From Owenia fusiformis (Eukaryota > Annelida > Polychaeta > Sabellida > Oweniidae): 60,000 nucleotides of DNA. Positions 45,672 to 58,100 of the stretch are shown here, piece after piece. The stretch's first letter is position 1. Every line of letters starts with the position of its first letter. The notes beneath the pieces are model-generated. The model searched no databases, had not been told where the DNA came from, and saw nothing but the letters and a program-made list of their open reading frames with translations. The translations under genes were made by a program, and so were the position numbers. The stretch covers positions 28,276,005 to 28,336,004 of the forward strand of contig CAIIXF020000008.1 in NCBI GenBank assembly GCA_903813345.2, read 5' to 3'.

Positions 45672-46898
45672 ATGAGAACGTTTCGAAAATACGGGATGAT
45701 AGCCCTTATATTTATCATTGTTGTAATATTGACTCTATTGAACATAAAAAGTCGAAATAAAGTTATCAAAACACATCGGCACTTGACTAACACACGAAGG
45801 AAAATCTGGAAAAATAGTTTCGATCCTGAGAAGGATGTCATCCGAAACGATAAACTAGAAAACAATAGCACATATGCAAGGAGGAAAACTATTTTACTCT
45901 ATAATTCATTCTTCGAAATGAAAGGATGGGGATTCGGGGTAGGGTCTGAACCTTTCAAAACCAAAAAGTGTTCTTACAATCAGTGTAGTGTTACACATGA
46001 TCGTAATCTTCTAGAGTCTAGCGACGCTGTTTTATTTCATACAACAGCGCTAGGGCGTGATAAACCAAAAATCAGACTCCCACACCAACGTTGGGTGTTT
46101 TTCCAAATGGAAAGCCCAAACAATCTACATAATCTAGAATATAAAAACTGGAATGGCCTGTTCAACTGGACGATGACTTATCGAAGAGATTCTGACATCC
46201 ATATAAGATATGGTGCTGTCTTGCCAACTTCTGATACTGAAGACATGTATTACCACCATGGCTCTAATGCTATGAGTCTAAATGTTACTAAGAAGACTAA
46301 GCTTTTAGCATGGATGGTTAGCAATTGTTATACGCAAGCAAAACGTGAGACGCTCGTGAAACAGTTAGAGAAATTCATTTCAGTTGACAAATATGGCAAA
46401 TGTTCACATAAGAAATTAACATGTGAAATAAACTCAACTGCACACGACCCGCAGTATGATTGCTTTACGATGCTAGGTAACAAGTATAAGTTTCACCTTG
46501 CAGTTGAGAACTCTCTGTGTAAAGATTATGTCACGGAAAAACTCTTCAACACTATGGCATACGGCATGGTTCCAATTGTCTACGGTGATATCGACTATTC
46601 TGAACTTCTCCCACCACATTCCTACATCGACGTCACCAAGTTTAATAGTGCGAAAGAGCTAGCGAAATTCCTTACTGATTTAGACAAAGATGACGCGAGA
46701 TATGAAGAATATTTTGCTTGGAAGAAGAACTATACTGCGTTCGGTAACAGGGATAGTGATCATCTCTCATGGTGTGATCTCTGTGAGAAACTGCATACAG
46801 ACACAACGCCCAAAGTGTATGAACACATAGACCAATGGTGGAATAGAAACAATGATTGTGTAGATCCAAGACATATTATGAAATCTTGGAATATTTAA
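45672..46898 (+). CDS. Alpha-1,3-fucosyltransferase (GT10), intronless, complete
   Basis: A Golgi type II enzyme transferring fucose from GDP-Fuc to GlcNAc, as in Lewis X-type structures. 408 residues, a normal length. A short cytoplasmic start (MRTFRKYG) precedes a membrane anchor (MIALIFIIVVILTLL), then a stem. Family motifs: HQRWVFFQMESPNN, LFNWTMTYRRDSDIHIRYG, AWMVSNC, and the strong GDP-fucose motif FHLAVENSLCKDYVTEKLF with MAYGMVPIVYG. Near the end WCDLCEKL supplies two of the C-terminal cysteines. N-glycosylation sequons occur (NNST, NWT, NVT). The last 40 codons (EKLH...KSWNI) are repeated downstream. Head to head with B4GALT. Linkage specificity (1,3 or 1,3/1,4) cannot be told. Confidence 0.93.
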   Translation: MRTFRKYGMIALIFIIVVILTLLNIKSRNKVIKTHRHLTNTRRKIWKNSFDPEKDVIRNDKLENNSTYARRKTILLYNSFFEMKGWGFGVGSEPFKTKKCSYNQCSVTHDRNLLESSDAVLFHTTALGRDKPKIRLPHQRWVFFQMESPNNLHNLEYKNWNGLFNWTMTYRRDSDIHIRYGAVLPTSDTEDMYYHHGSNAMSLNVTKKTKLLAWMVSNCYTQAKRETLVKQLEKFISVDKYGKCSHKKLTCEINSTAHDPQYDCFTMLGNKYKFHLAVENSLCKDYVTEKLFNTMAYGMVPIVYGDIDYSELLPPHSYIDVTKFNSAKELAKFLTDLDKDDARYEEYFAWKKNYTAFGNRDSDHLSWCDLCEKLHTDTTPKVYEHIDQWWNRNNDCVDPRHIMKSWNI

Positions 46899-46910
46899 TC
46901 CATTTACTTA

Positions 46911-47580
46911 TTGAGAAACTACATGCAGATACAACAGCCAAAGTGTATGAACACATAGACCAATGGTGGAATAGAGACAATGATTGCGTAGATCCAAGAC
47001 ATTTAATGAAATCTTGGAATATTTAATCCATTTACTTATTGAGAAACTACATGCAGATACAACACCCAAAGTGTATGAACGCATAGACCAATGGTGGAAT
47101 AGAGACAATAATTGCGTAGATCCTAGACATAAAATGAAATCTTGGAATATTTAATCCATTTACTTATTGAGAAACTACATGCAGATACAACACCCAAAGT
47201 GTATGAACGCATAGACCAATGGTGGAATAGAGACAATGATTGCGTAGATCCAAGACATTTAATGAAATCTTGGAATATTTAATCCATTTACTTATTGAGA
47301 AACTACATGCAGATACAACACCCAAAGTGTATGAACGCATAGACCAATGGTGGAATAGAGACAATCGAATGATTGTGTTGATCCTAGACATTTAATGAAA
47401 TCTTGGGATATTTAATCCATTTACTTATTGAGAAACTACATGCAGATACAACAGCCAAAGTGTATGAACACATTGACCAATGGTGGAATAGAGACAATGA
47501 TTGCGTAGATCCAAGACATTTAATGAAATCTTGGAACATGTAATCCATTCAGTTATTGAGAAACTACATTCTAGCGTATT
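46911..47580 (+). repeat. Tandem array of the fucosyltransferase C-terminal coding segment
   Basis: Units start at about 46911, 47039, 47167, 47295 and 47428, with a partial sixth after 47555. The period is 128 bp, one unit 133. Each unit reads as GAGAAACTACATGCAGATAC, CCAAAGTGTATGAAC, ATAGACCAATGGTGGAATAG, GTAGATCCAAGACAT, AATCTTGGAATATTTAATCC. This is the segment encoding EKLHADTT.KVYE.IDQWWN and CVDPRHLMKSWNI plus its stop. The gene's own end is the first, most diverged unit. AATAAA at 47817-47822 lies beyond the array, so it may be 3' UTR. Confidence 0.95.
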
Positions 47581-47816
47581 GACTGATGACTGTGCATAAT
47601 GCTGTTTCATTATTAATGAATGGCAAAAATGGCAAGTTATTATGGGACCTACTCACTTCTACCAAGGAGGGTAGAACTCATCTTTCGTTCCATGTTAATT
47701 TTTTGTGTACATTATTTATCATGCAGATAACTGAACTTTGTTTAACGTTTAATTGACAAAGTTCAAATTAGAATTTCTCAAATCTCAGTCCATCGTTTTT
47801 CAAAGAATTTCTGTGT

Positions 47817-47822
47817 AATAAA
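47817..47822 (+). terminator. Candidate polyadenylation signal for the fucosyltransferase gene
   Basis: AATAAA in GTGTAATAAAGCAAAAC, the first clear one after the repeat array. Confidence 0.4.
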
Positions 47823-48149
47823 GCAAAACTCCTCTTGAAAAAGAAAAAAATTATCAAAAATATCCCACGAAAATCAAAACTTGTGCTCAATTCACCACTA
47901 CCAAGCACAATTCATGCGCAAAAAATAATCCCAAATATTTTACCGTTCTCTGTTATGATCACATGTCTCCCATTATATGTACACTACAATGTATGTCTGC
48001 AAATTAGAGTATTCTGTCCAAAGATGGTGCTGTTGCTGTATACAGGTTGAAGACATTGGAGATTAATTCTTCAAACATGCCTAAATTAATTGACGTCCCC
48101 ATTTCAATAGAAGAAAAATGTAATTTTGATTGTAATTTAAATGTATTAC

Positions 48150-49232
48150 AGGGTGTCTATAAAGTCTCCTTACAACTCCAATACAACGTATATGAAAAAG
48201 GTAGAGGGATTTTATGGACACCATGTAATATTATTATTGACATATACAGTGCATATCAAAAAAAACACAACAGATTGTTATCTCGGAAAAGCACAAAACT
48301 AGTGGTAACAGCATTGATTTCATTTCATGTACCATAAAGCCATGTGTCTCCTCTTTCTAATGGTATATCATTCGTTGATATTGGGTCATGGTTGGGTGAG
48401 TAATCATTCCTTAAGCAAAGTGGGCCAAAATTACCTTGGGGCCAAGTTATAGACATCGCAAAAGTCAGTGCACGGGCCCCAATGCAATATTGGAAGAAAA
48501 CATAAAATCAATGATTACTGCGTCCTTTTCATTCAATGTACCAAAAACCCAAATTACTCCTCTTTACAATGGAATGTCATTCATTCACAGGGAGTCATGG
48601 TTGTCTGAATAATCATTATTTTGTGGGGTAAAATTCAGTTCAGACCCAAGTTTTAAACATTGCAAAAGTCAGAGCATGGGGCATAGAGGATATTGGAAGA
48701 AGATATGGGATGTGTGACATAGACCGTAGTGTTTATACTCATACTCTTGCAAGAATACATCCCATACCCTCTAAATGGCCACCACTTCTTAGCACACAAA
48801 GATGCCCTCATATCTCCATGCCATTCTAGGCTCAGCTCCGAGTCAACTGTGGATTAATGCGGAGAAAAGCAGCCCCTTGGCAATTCTTTCTTGAAGTTTT
48901 GCAATATCTAGTGAAGGAATGGTGAGCACAGATGCTCCTGAGATAGCTCCAAAAGAAAAAGTCACAACAAATAAAGTCAGGAGAACTTCAATTGGCACTT
49001 AGCTCTTGCACTGATTTTTGCAATTTCTGAAACTTGGTACAGAGCCGATTTTGACCCACTGTGTAAATGGAAGGATTTCTCACCAAACCATGACAACATA
49101 TGTGAATGAATGACTATGATTGCAAAGAGGAGGGGCGTGGCTTTATAGTACATTGAATGAAATTGATGTAGTCATCACTAGTTTTGTAATTTTACGAGAT
49201 AACTTCTTGTTGCGTTTTTTATACGCCCTGTA
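48150..49232. mobile_element. 1.1-kb element with ACAGGGTGTCTATAAAG ends and internal inverted repeats
   Basis: The left end ACAGGGTGTCTATAAAGTC faces TTTTTTATACGCCCTGT at the right. Inside, TGTTATCTCG, AACTAGTG and TGATTTCATTTCATGTACC near 48275-48330 are mirrored at 49145-49205. A CTCCTCTTTxxAATGGxATxTCATTC segment occurs twice in direct order (48350, 48560) and once inverted (49100). No transposase frame. An end of the same family is at 54953-55020. Confidence 0.6.
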
Positions 49233-49749
49233 TAAGTTATGCACGGTGAACCAATAAGTAGATGTAACAAAAAAGTAGTATCTTCAGAAAAAAATAATAT
49301 ATAGAACATTATATTTGACTCATACGTGTATGTGTTTTGAATATTATTTCATCGATGTCGTGGCAAGTGCAATGTTTGTATGGAAAATAAAGAATATTGG
49401 ATCAAATATAGATGTCTCCTTCATTCATTTGTCAAATAAAAAGCATTGTCGTCTTTTGCAATATCGTCTGAATATATACCATCCTGTGAATTTCCATCTT
49501 TGTAGTCCTCTTCAAGCGTTCGGTCTTTACTTCGACCGACGGGTGCTTCTTGACCAACGAAGATGAACAATTTGGCAAATTGGTCCTTGGATAAAGAAAA
49601 GACTTAATGGGCTTAATTCTAGATCGGACCTCCATTGCTTGAACGTAAGGGCTTTTATCTTACTTGTTTTAAACGAATTTCACTATAAATGATAAGTGCC
49701 CAAGGTTGAAATTATTTTACTTTTAATTGATATAATAAAATTAATTATT

Positions 49750-50125
49750 AAATCAAGAAGCAAAAGTCTTTTCTGGGTCACTGCGAATGGCATGATTTCC
49801 TCGAGTCGCTTCAGTTGCAAGGCAACCATACTGGGACCGATTCGCGTCGTTCCACTACTGCCCTTGGTGGGGGCCCGCTACCATACTGTATGACTCCCGG
49901 CGTCTCCTATAGTCCATAAGTGGAGGAACCAACCACAGTCTCACAATCTGTCTCCGACAAGAGCAGTCAGAGAACCAACCCATGCCAAGGGCCGGTAAAC
50001 GGTTGGACCTTCGGACCGAGTGCCCTGTAGAACTATTATCAAGAACGCCGTACCTGGGGCTCGAACGCGGGACCTTGTATCCCTCGGTACGCACGACCAC
50101 AGTCACTAACCACCTAGGCTACACT
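49750..50125 (-). mobile_element. tRNA-derived SINE (copy 1)
   Basis: The minus-strand head at 50050-50125 reads GTAGCCTAGGTGGTTAGTG (box A-like) and, 35 bp on, GGTCCCGCGTTCGAGCCCC (box B-like). The body down to about 49750 has TTGGTTCTCTGACTGCTC and ends in AT-rich TTAATAATTAATTTTA. The head is clear; the body limits are estimates. Confidence 0.6.
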
Positions 50126-50198
50126 GCTCAGGTGTCAACATTGCTCAAAAATGAAATATTTATACTGGGTGTCTTGTAGTGTAATAATCAAAAATACT

Positions 50199-50287
50199 CC
50201 GTACCTGCGGCTCGAACGGGGGACCTCCGTATCCCCTACGTTCGACCACAATTGATCTCTAGTCTCTACGCCATGAGGCTACATCGC
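50199..50287 (-). mobile_element. tRNA-derived SINE head (copy 2, truncated)
   Basis: Minus strand: GATGTAGCCTCATGGCGTAG, later GGTCCCCCGTTCGAGCCGC, AGGTACGGA. Clearly related to the head at 50050-50125, without the body. 50288-50960 beyond it shows nothing recognisable. Confidence 0.55.
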
Positions 50288-50965
50288 TTGGATATCAGTA
50301 GTGCTAAAAAATAATGTAGTTGTTATAATTATTTGCTTGAGTTAACATAATGTAGATGTATCTTAATTAATTAACCCTATTTGAAAGTCAACTTTAGTTG
50401 GAGTCGAAGATTATATTTTTGATCGAGGAAACGGAATGAACTCAAAAATGAGCTCGTGCAAATAATAACAGTAGTCACAAGGTTTTACAGAAAGTACATG
50501 GCATAATATTTAAGATCCATCAGGAATTTCGTTTGGTTCTCAAAGAAATGAAAAGGGGCAATAGGCTACTGTAGTAAGCATACATGAGTGAAAACAACTA
50601 AAAATGATATGTCCAGATCGGTAATGGAAAGGGAAAATAAGCTATTTTCATGATTTCGGCGCATTGGAATGATTAATCGGATTACGTCCAGTACTAATTA
50701 GTTTTACGCGTGGCTAGCACAATCGTTGTGATTAATACAGTTCGAGAAGGACAATGGCCAGAAAACTGAACGAATCTGAATGAAACTGAACATTCAATCA
50801 TTACATGAAATATGCAGTCAATGTGTAACTGTATAAAACATTTAACCGTTAACTATGGCATAATACATTCATTTAAAGAATTTTTCAAAGTTCGTCTGCA
50901 AAAATAAAATCATGCACATACTCTCAATAATCTCTCTTTCATTTCATTGGTGAACAGTCACACTA

Positions 50966-51000
50966 GTGACACTACCCTACCACGTGACCACATTTAAAAA
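50966..51000 (+). repeat. End fragment of the CACACTACCCTACC element family
   Basis: GACACTACCCTACCACGTGA, CCACATTTAAAA matches the left end at 8005-8037. No right end was seen nearby. Confidence 0.65.
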
Positions 51001-51289
51001 TGATACATACTTTTTGGTGGTGGCATAATAAATAAAAGATAATATCGACTTGGGCAAGGCTTACAATATATCGGATATTTCTGTCTTTTTGATGATTTTC
51101 TTTACATGTACAACTCTCTTGGTGTGTCTAAACATTTTCCAGGAACATATATATTCGCATGATACTGCATTTCTTAAAATTAAAAGTGAATCCACAGGGC
51201 AGATTTCTATGAAACAAAAAAAAATATCAAAATTAAAATGAAAATAAGCAAGGCACATGGTGAACAATATCGTACCTAAAACACATCAG

Positions 51290-51835
51290 TGACCAAGAAA
51301 GACCAAGAAAGCAAGATGGCCGCAGAAAAATTTAACCAGCTCTAGAACTTCTTACCATATAACACTGTATAACATGTGTAAAAATTTGAAGTAATTCCGC
51401 TAAGTGTTTTTTCTGGAATCGCGATGACAAGATATATCTAAAAACGTCCAAAATGGCCGCCAGAAAGCAAGATGGCCATCGAAAAGTTAATCAGCTCTAG
51501 AACTTCTAGCTCTAGACTAGCCTCGACGAACAAGATTTTACGACGGAAAATGGCCGCCTTAACATTTAATCAGAATGCCCAAAAACTAATCAGTTCTAAA
51601 CTTTCTTACGTAGATATACCCCCCTGAAATTTCAGATGAATCCCTCGAACGGTTTGGCTGGAAACCCTTAGACAAGCCTCAACAGACAAGATTTTAGGAT
51701 AGAAAATTCAAAGTGGCTGCCTTTCATTTACCCAGATTGTCCAACATCTAATCAGTTTTAAACTTTCATATGTAGAAACATCTCTGAATATTTCACATGA
51801 ATCCATCAAACGGTTTGGCTGGAAACAAAAAGCTG
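51290..51835 (+). repeat. Imperfect tandem repeat, units of roughly 190 bp
   Basis: AAGATGGCCGCAGAAAA, AACCAGCTCTAGAACTTCTT, and GGTTTGGCTGGAAACxxxxAG with ACAAGATTTTA recur three to four times with divergence (for example ATCAGTTCTAAACTTTCTTA and ATCAGTTTTAAACTTTCATA). No coding signal. Confidence 0.6.
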
Positions 51836-51974
51836 AAAAGTGAGACGCCGCCCGCCCGCTCCCCGAGTCAAGCTGACGACAATATCGTACCTTTTTAGGT
51901 ACCATTAAAATAGACCCCTGTTTACACCATCAATAACTTTCATATACTCAAATTGATCGACCTGAGTCATTTAG

Positions 51975-52025
51975 CAGACACAGATAGTGTGTAATTTAGA
52001 GAAAGATAGACTCGAATATGTTTCA
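51975..52025 (+). pseudogene. Relic of the PAN/apple-like terminal exon
   Basis: GCAGACACAGATAGTGTGTA, GAGAAAGATAGACTCGAATA and TGTTTCAC match GTAGACACTGAGAATACAGT, GAGAAAGAAGACATTATAGACTCGAATATGTTTCAC pieces at the end of the exon at 35393-35667. It is on the same relative strand and lies tail to tail with the intact Dispatched-like gene. Confidence 0.55.
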
Positions 52026-52117
52026 CTCGGATGACATGGATTATTTCATTTACTCTCAAAATTACCCTATCTTGATCTAATACGTGGCATGAATCACGAC
52101 TAGATATATAGCTCTAT

Positions 52118-52123
52118 TTTATT
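52118..52123 (-). terminator. Candidate polyadenylation signal of the Dispatched-like gene
   Basis: AATAAA on the minus strand about 18 bp after the TGA at 52141, which would give a very short 3' UTR. Confidence 0.45.
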
Positions 52124-52140
52124 GTCATCTTGGTACATTC

Positions 52141-55100
52141 TCACATATGCGTATTGTCTACGTCGTAGTCAGCTTTAGGGTCTTTGGCAGAAACAGCTCT
52201 TTTGTATTCTGTCCATTCAATATCAGATTCCTTACGTCCAGACGCCCAATTCCTGAACGCCTGTCCAACGGGTATCAAAGATCCAGTGTCATTCTCGGGA
52301 CCAAATATACCAAGGAATGTTGCAAAAAATCCAAGTGAAAATATCAGTGAAAATCCAATTGTACTGAACATGAATATTCCAAATTGTAGAAAAAAGTGGA
52401 TCTGTCCAAAACACATGAAGACCGCCGCACCTAATGTTGTACACGCTCCCCAGAGTATTGAGATAGCGATGGACTCAAGAGCGTCTTTTAAGCGTCCCAA
52501 ACGATCCTTTTGTTTGGACAGGTGGTATGCTTCTGCTAAATGTACTACATAGTCAACGGAAAGGCCGACTACCAAACACAGGTTCATTGATACCAGAACC
52601 TGTAAACAAAAGAATCTTGGAAGTGGCTCATCAGTCTCTGACTCTTATCCTACAATATCTACATAAAACTAGCATCATTAACATACTTTGATTAAAAAAA
52701 ACTTTCTTTAAAATCCGTAAAGGCTTTTAATTTGAACCTTTTCATGCCACTTACTCTGCCGTTTCGCAATAAGTACTCGTAAAGCTTCTATCAAAATCGT
52801 CATCAGATGGTAAAGGTTTAAAACTTTATATTTACGACCCAGATGTATCATATCCCTTACTTACCCCTAATTTCCAACCCGCCATTGGAATAACGCCCAC
52901 AACACACACTGTGATACAGACAAGGTTGAGAGTGGCGCAGAGGCCCACCAATATGTTCATCGTGGCCAGGACAAGTATAGGGAATGCAATAGATATACCT
53001 GCAACGTAATCACGATTTATGTTTATGTTTTATTTATAAGGAATAAAGAATCCTGTATCATTCTATATTGGGAATATGAAAGTATGAGAGAATGTACTGA
53101 TCCATGTAATACACGAAGGCGAAGCCTAGGTGCATTATGTTATCAGAATGGTGTAGTACATGCACGAATGCTTTTAGTTCCAATGTAGAATGATGCAGGA
53201 TTCTTTATTGCAATTCAAACATGACCCTGGCCAATGCTGGAGTAAAACATGAAAACGTTTATTGAGATTATGTATGATATGTCACTGAATCAAACGTGCG
53301 TCAGTCTCACAAGTTTATCATCGTTTGTGGTTTGTGTTGAATGGATGTCATGGTGATGAAATTCTTGTCAATGTTGACCTAGTTTTAAACTTGCAGTTTA
53401 TGCTTTGGACTAGTTTATGTTTAAGAAATACTGAATAGGGGTGGTGAGTTACAATATATATTCCTTTGAAAACTATTTAAAAGGTTTTATTGATAAAGAT
53501 ATCATAGAAAAGTAAACTAATTAAGCTGATGCAGATTTTTGCAGTAAAATTGTGAAAACTTGGTGAGAAAATCATAGTGTTGATTGAAATTAACACACTG
53601 TTGATATGCCGTCACCCATTTTAAGAATAGCCCTGCTCAAGCCGTACATGTATCAAAAATCAAATGCACAGCACAAAATCATTTTTATGCATTTATCAAT
53701 AAAATAAGGCACCGAAATTCTCTGAGCTGATTGACCGAGACACACTTGGCATGTTTGAATTTAAATGACACGCACAAAATACTTTACATGAATAGATGAC
53801 ATTTTTAGCTAGTGTATCTTCCTAATATAAGGTTTACAATAAAAGTTGGCATAAAGTAAAAGGTAGCGCATTTGTTTTTTAAGGGTATCGCGTGAATGTA
53901 ACTTTGATTCCCCGGATTATAAGATAATATTCTAATTAAAGTTATATATCATTTTAAAGCTGTTTCGATGAAGTTTTTAGATCAACTACACTCCGTTCAC
54001 AATTCTTGCGCGTTCTTTAAAAAAAGAGTTTTTTACCAAAACATCTGGCAAATATCCCCTGTTGACACGTTACATTTTGAATTATTTTTCATCTTTAAAC
54101 GCTCATAATTCAAACAATATATGACTATTATACTTATTTTTCATCTTGATTAAGGTAGATAGAAGTTTTATTTCAAAGGATGAATTTTAGTAAGCGTCCC
54201 ATATTGTGACGTCATAGAGTTTGAAAAATACAATCTGTTGACAGCGACCTTTTTTGCTCATTTTTTGTTACCTTCAACTTTTCAGGTGTACATTAAACAA
54301 AAAATACGAGATCAGTTTTTAATAAATCATACATGATTATTTTGCTCTTAAACTCAAGTTTATTAATAAATAGTTGATTTTGTTCGCAAAAGTATGTGTT
54401 TTCTGTTGTATGTGGAAAAGTGGAGGACGAAAGGTTTTCAAAATTCATTAAAATAGGGCTAATTTACGCCATTCGCCTATTTTCAAGCACAGCAACACGT
54501 ATATTTATTTCACCTAATATGATATCAGAGTTATTCATCTAAAATGTTTTGAGATATAGAGGTAAATGTGGAGGACGAAAGGATTTTCATGTGTGTACAT
54601 TTTTCTCAAAAACGTCACATTCTATCATGTTAAAAGCCTGAAAGCGAGCATCCTCTGGATTACGCCACAAAATGTGAAACAATGCGTGCGCGACGAAGAG
54701 GTGAGGGGCGACTTATAAGTGAAAAATAAAACTTGAGAATATAGTTCCTTTTTTAAAATGAGATAATATACTCTAAATGTTAAAATAATATAGGATAACT
54801 GACATTAGCGTTTCTTCTTCCTCGTGAGTCAATGTAAATAATCCCTATGAAACATTAAGGGGACAAATGAAAAACACAAGGAAAACCAAAAGAAAACACG
54901 ATTGAATCAGAGGAAAGGGGCAACAATTTCATACCATAGCACCAATTATGTATTGGAGTTGTAAGGATACTTTATAGACACCCTGTAATACATTTAAATT
55001 ACAATCAAAATTATATTTTGTTCATCACTAGGCATAATCTTAAAAATTAAAACGGGACTACTTTTATGTTGTATCAAGTTCATAAAGGCTACCTATCATA

Positions 55101-58100
55101 ATCCCAGTCAGAGCGTTTGTAACAAGACTTTCCTGCATTCGCAACCAGTGCCAGAAAGAGGATGTCTGAAATCCATCACGTAGATGAGCAGGCATCTGAG
55201 ACATCTGTAATAAGACATACAATTTAAATTACACACCGGAATACCCGGCAACGGTAAAATCAGACACAAATGGCGGCCATTCAACGATCATGGACCAGTG
55301 TCAAAATATAAGTTTGGATATTTCATCAAGACTCCTTGAACATTTCAAAAGAATTGGTTGAAAAATAATGAAATGACAGACAAATTCCCAGAACTTAGTG
55401 ATCGCCCTTTACCCCCCTATCACACCAAACTAGTTCTTACCCGTTCTTGCCAGTCCTACGAAAATGTCGTAAAACGGGCTCGATCTGGCTGCGGTCGGGA
55501 TATATGTCTAAAATAATTAGCTACTTCGTTCATAAACAGTCTTCAATACGTCCATCACGTTCGCAGTTCGTTCAGGTCGCACCACGTCGGTGTGCAACGT
55601 AGTATAAACCGTCCCTTAGTCTAGAAGGTCATCATGACCTGATTACAGAACGGTATGGTCGCCATCGAATTTTGAATCGATTCAAAATTCTAAATCACAT
55701 ACCCCGTCCGGGAAAGTCCATGAAGTTCGTAAACAGACCGTAGAACGTTGTAGCTACGTTCATTCAGTTCGCACACAGTTTAAAACCGATTCGGCAACGT
55801 TTTGATGATCACCAGAAAATGTTGTGCATGCTTTAAGTGCTGGAGGACCTACTCGTTCTAGTAGTTTCATGAAGTTTGTAAACAGATCCCAAACGGTTCT
55901 TAGTGGGTTCGTAGTACATCAAATCCGTTCGTGCACAGTTAAAGCCCGTTTTCGAGAACGTAGTGAGAACTAGTTTGGTGTGATAGTAGGGTTATATACA
56001 CTGAATTTAAAATTGAGATGATAGATTTCATTGAATATTGTAATTTGATAAATATTTTACTGAGATTGTCCATACCTGCGTCTGCGTGTATTTCTCCCAG
56101 TCCTCCATTATGGGAATACCCTCAGCGTAGCCCACACCGCTGGCACTCATCGTTGTGTTAATTCGTATGGCTACATAGCGCAACTTTGTCCCGTAGATGG
56201 GCTGTTGGGGCAATCCTACATAAAATACAAGGGGCAACATAGTAATACTAATATATAGGCTTGATGAGTCCCGGGGTTCTTTGAAGTCATTAAATAAAGT
56301 ATATTTGATCAAGATTTCGTGAGTATGGATATATATTTCAGTGAATTAAATAAGCCCATTATTATCGGTCATACCCGGTATGTTGAATGCTATTGGTCTT
56401 GTGTGCGGTGGGTCATTCGCTTCACCTATCAACTCATTGTAAGTAAGGTAATCCTTTGTGATGTTCAGCTGGTAGGCGTTAGACATCCAATAGCTCAGAC
56501 CAATCTGAAAAATATTAAGGGCAGAGTAGTACAATGCTTTAAGTTTAGATCTATTGAATTTAAGATGTAAGATAAAGGTAAATACTGGACACTGGTAATT
56601 AAAACTTGGATGTAAATGTGATACCAAATATACCTCATAATATCTATAGAAGTCTTTCTCCAAGCCTTGTACATCATACAGATGAGGATTTGCCAGCATG
56701 AATGGCAACATGTTCTTCTCTGTCAGTGGGAACCTGAGGTCTTGGGGCAGTCCTGGGGCTAGAGTTGGGACAAGCTTTTCTTCATTCTGGAATAGAAAAA
56801 TAAGATGAAATACACAAATGAACAGTGTATCATGAGTACGTATATGTATGCAAATACCTAGGCGTGGCATGTAAATGAGATGTTTATTTTTATGTGACAT
56901 ATTGTTATTATCTCCAACTTTTTGTTGACGGTGTTCGGCGGTCGGCGTTTGGCGATCGGCATCTGTAACAAATGGCAGGTGGTGACATTTATCATGTTGA
57001 TGCCTTATTATGAATATTTTCTGGATCTGAAATACAGGGCAACGTTGTGTAAACATAGCCAACATATTCATCTCACATATAAGTAGGTAAGACTAGATTC
57101 ATTTCGCCATTAATAATTTTGATACAGAAATAATTTTGACACACTTGATAGCTGACTTACCAGGAGGAATTCTTGGAAAGGAAGGATAAAGCAGGAGATC
57201 TCTGGCTTGTTAGTGATTGAGTTGATTCGTATATGAAGTCTTTCTACATCGCTTTGATTCATGTTTATGAGCCCCTCACAAAGCCTCTGGAATCAAAATG
57301 GACAATATGCGTTTGTTGAATCTGATCTGATACATTAACAATAAGGCCAAGTAAGATACTGACACTATTTAGCTATTTTTTCCCACCCATCGAGATGTAA
57401 GCAGCCTTATTTCCTTTCTTTCGTAGATCTGAATTCTGGTACAATGCGATGTGCAACGATACCCAACATAAGCCTTATCAGGGGTACATTACCAGGAGTT
57501 TCAAGGCCTTTTGTTTTCATAAATCGCCATTTTTATAAGCTTTTGGGGTTATCAATTTAATAAATATAATGTTTAGGGATATTAATTAAAAAACAGTTTA
57601 CATTCATCGCAAGTTGAGCTGGTGGAGTGTTCATGTCGAACCCATCATTCCAAACTTGCTTCCCGTCGCAGTTAACCTCGCTGAATGCGCATCCGCTGAC
57701 GTCACGTTGCTTCAGGCCCCATACCAAGTAAACATCAACGTAATCTCCGCTCTCTTGGGTAGGTTGCATGACGTCATTAGCCAGATAATCCGCCCTTCCA
57801 TAGTTGGTTTCGACCCGATAGATTTTAAACTAGAAACAAATGTACATGAGATATTTATATTCAAGTAATATTTACTGCCCTTGAAACGGCTGGAATTCAA
57901 AAGCCAGCCTTTAAAGTTTCAAAGTCAGCTTTTAAAGCCAGTTTGTAAGCCTTTGAGCCGTTCTCCATGCTTAATTTTAAGGACATTTTCTGCGTTGATG
58001 CTATTCAAATTATTAACTGCAAACGATCGAGGAAATTGTATTATAACAGAGCATATAATTTTCTATTGAAATACCATACCATCTCCGAATCTGGTTCCAA

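Noticed and set aside
46911-47580. Several additional small fucosyltransferase genes
   Set aside because: Each unit holds only the C-terminal segment; the catalytic region and start are absent.
56346-57071. A 241-residue minus-strand open frame
   Set aside because: It runs through two Dispatched-like exons and their introns; spliced exons with GT/AG sites and correct phase explain it better.
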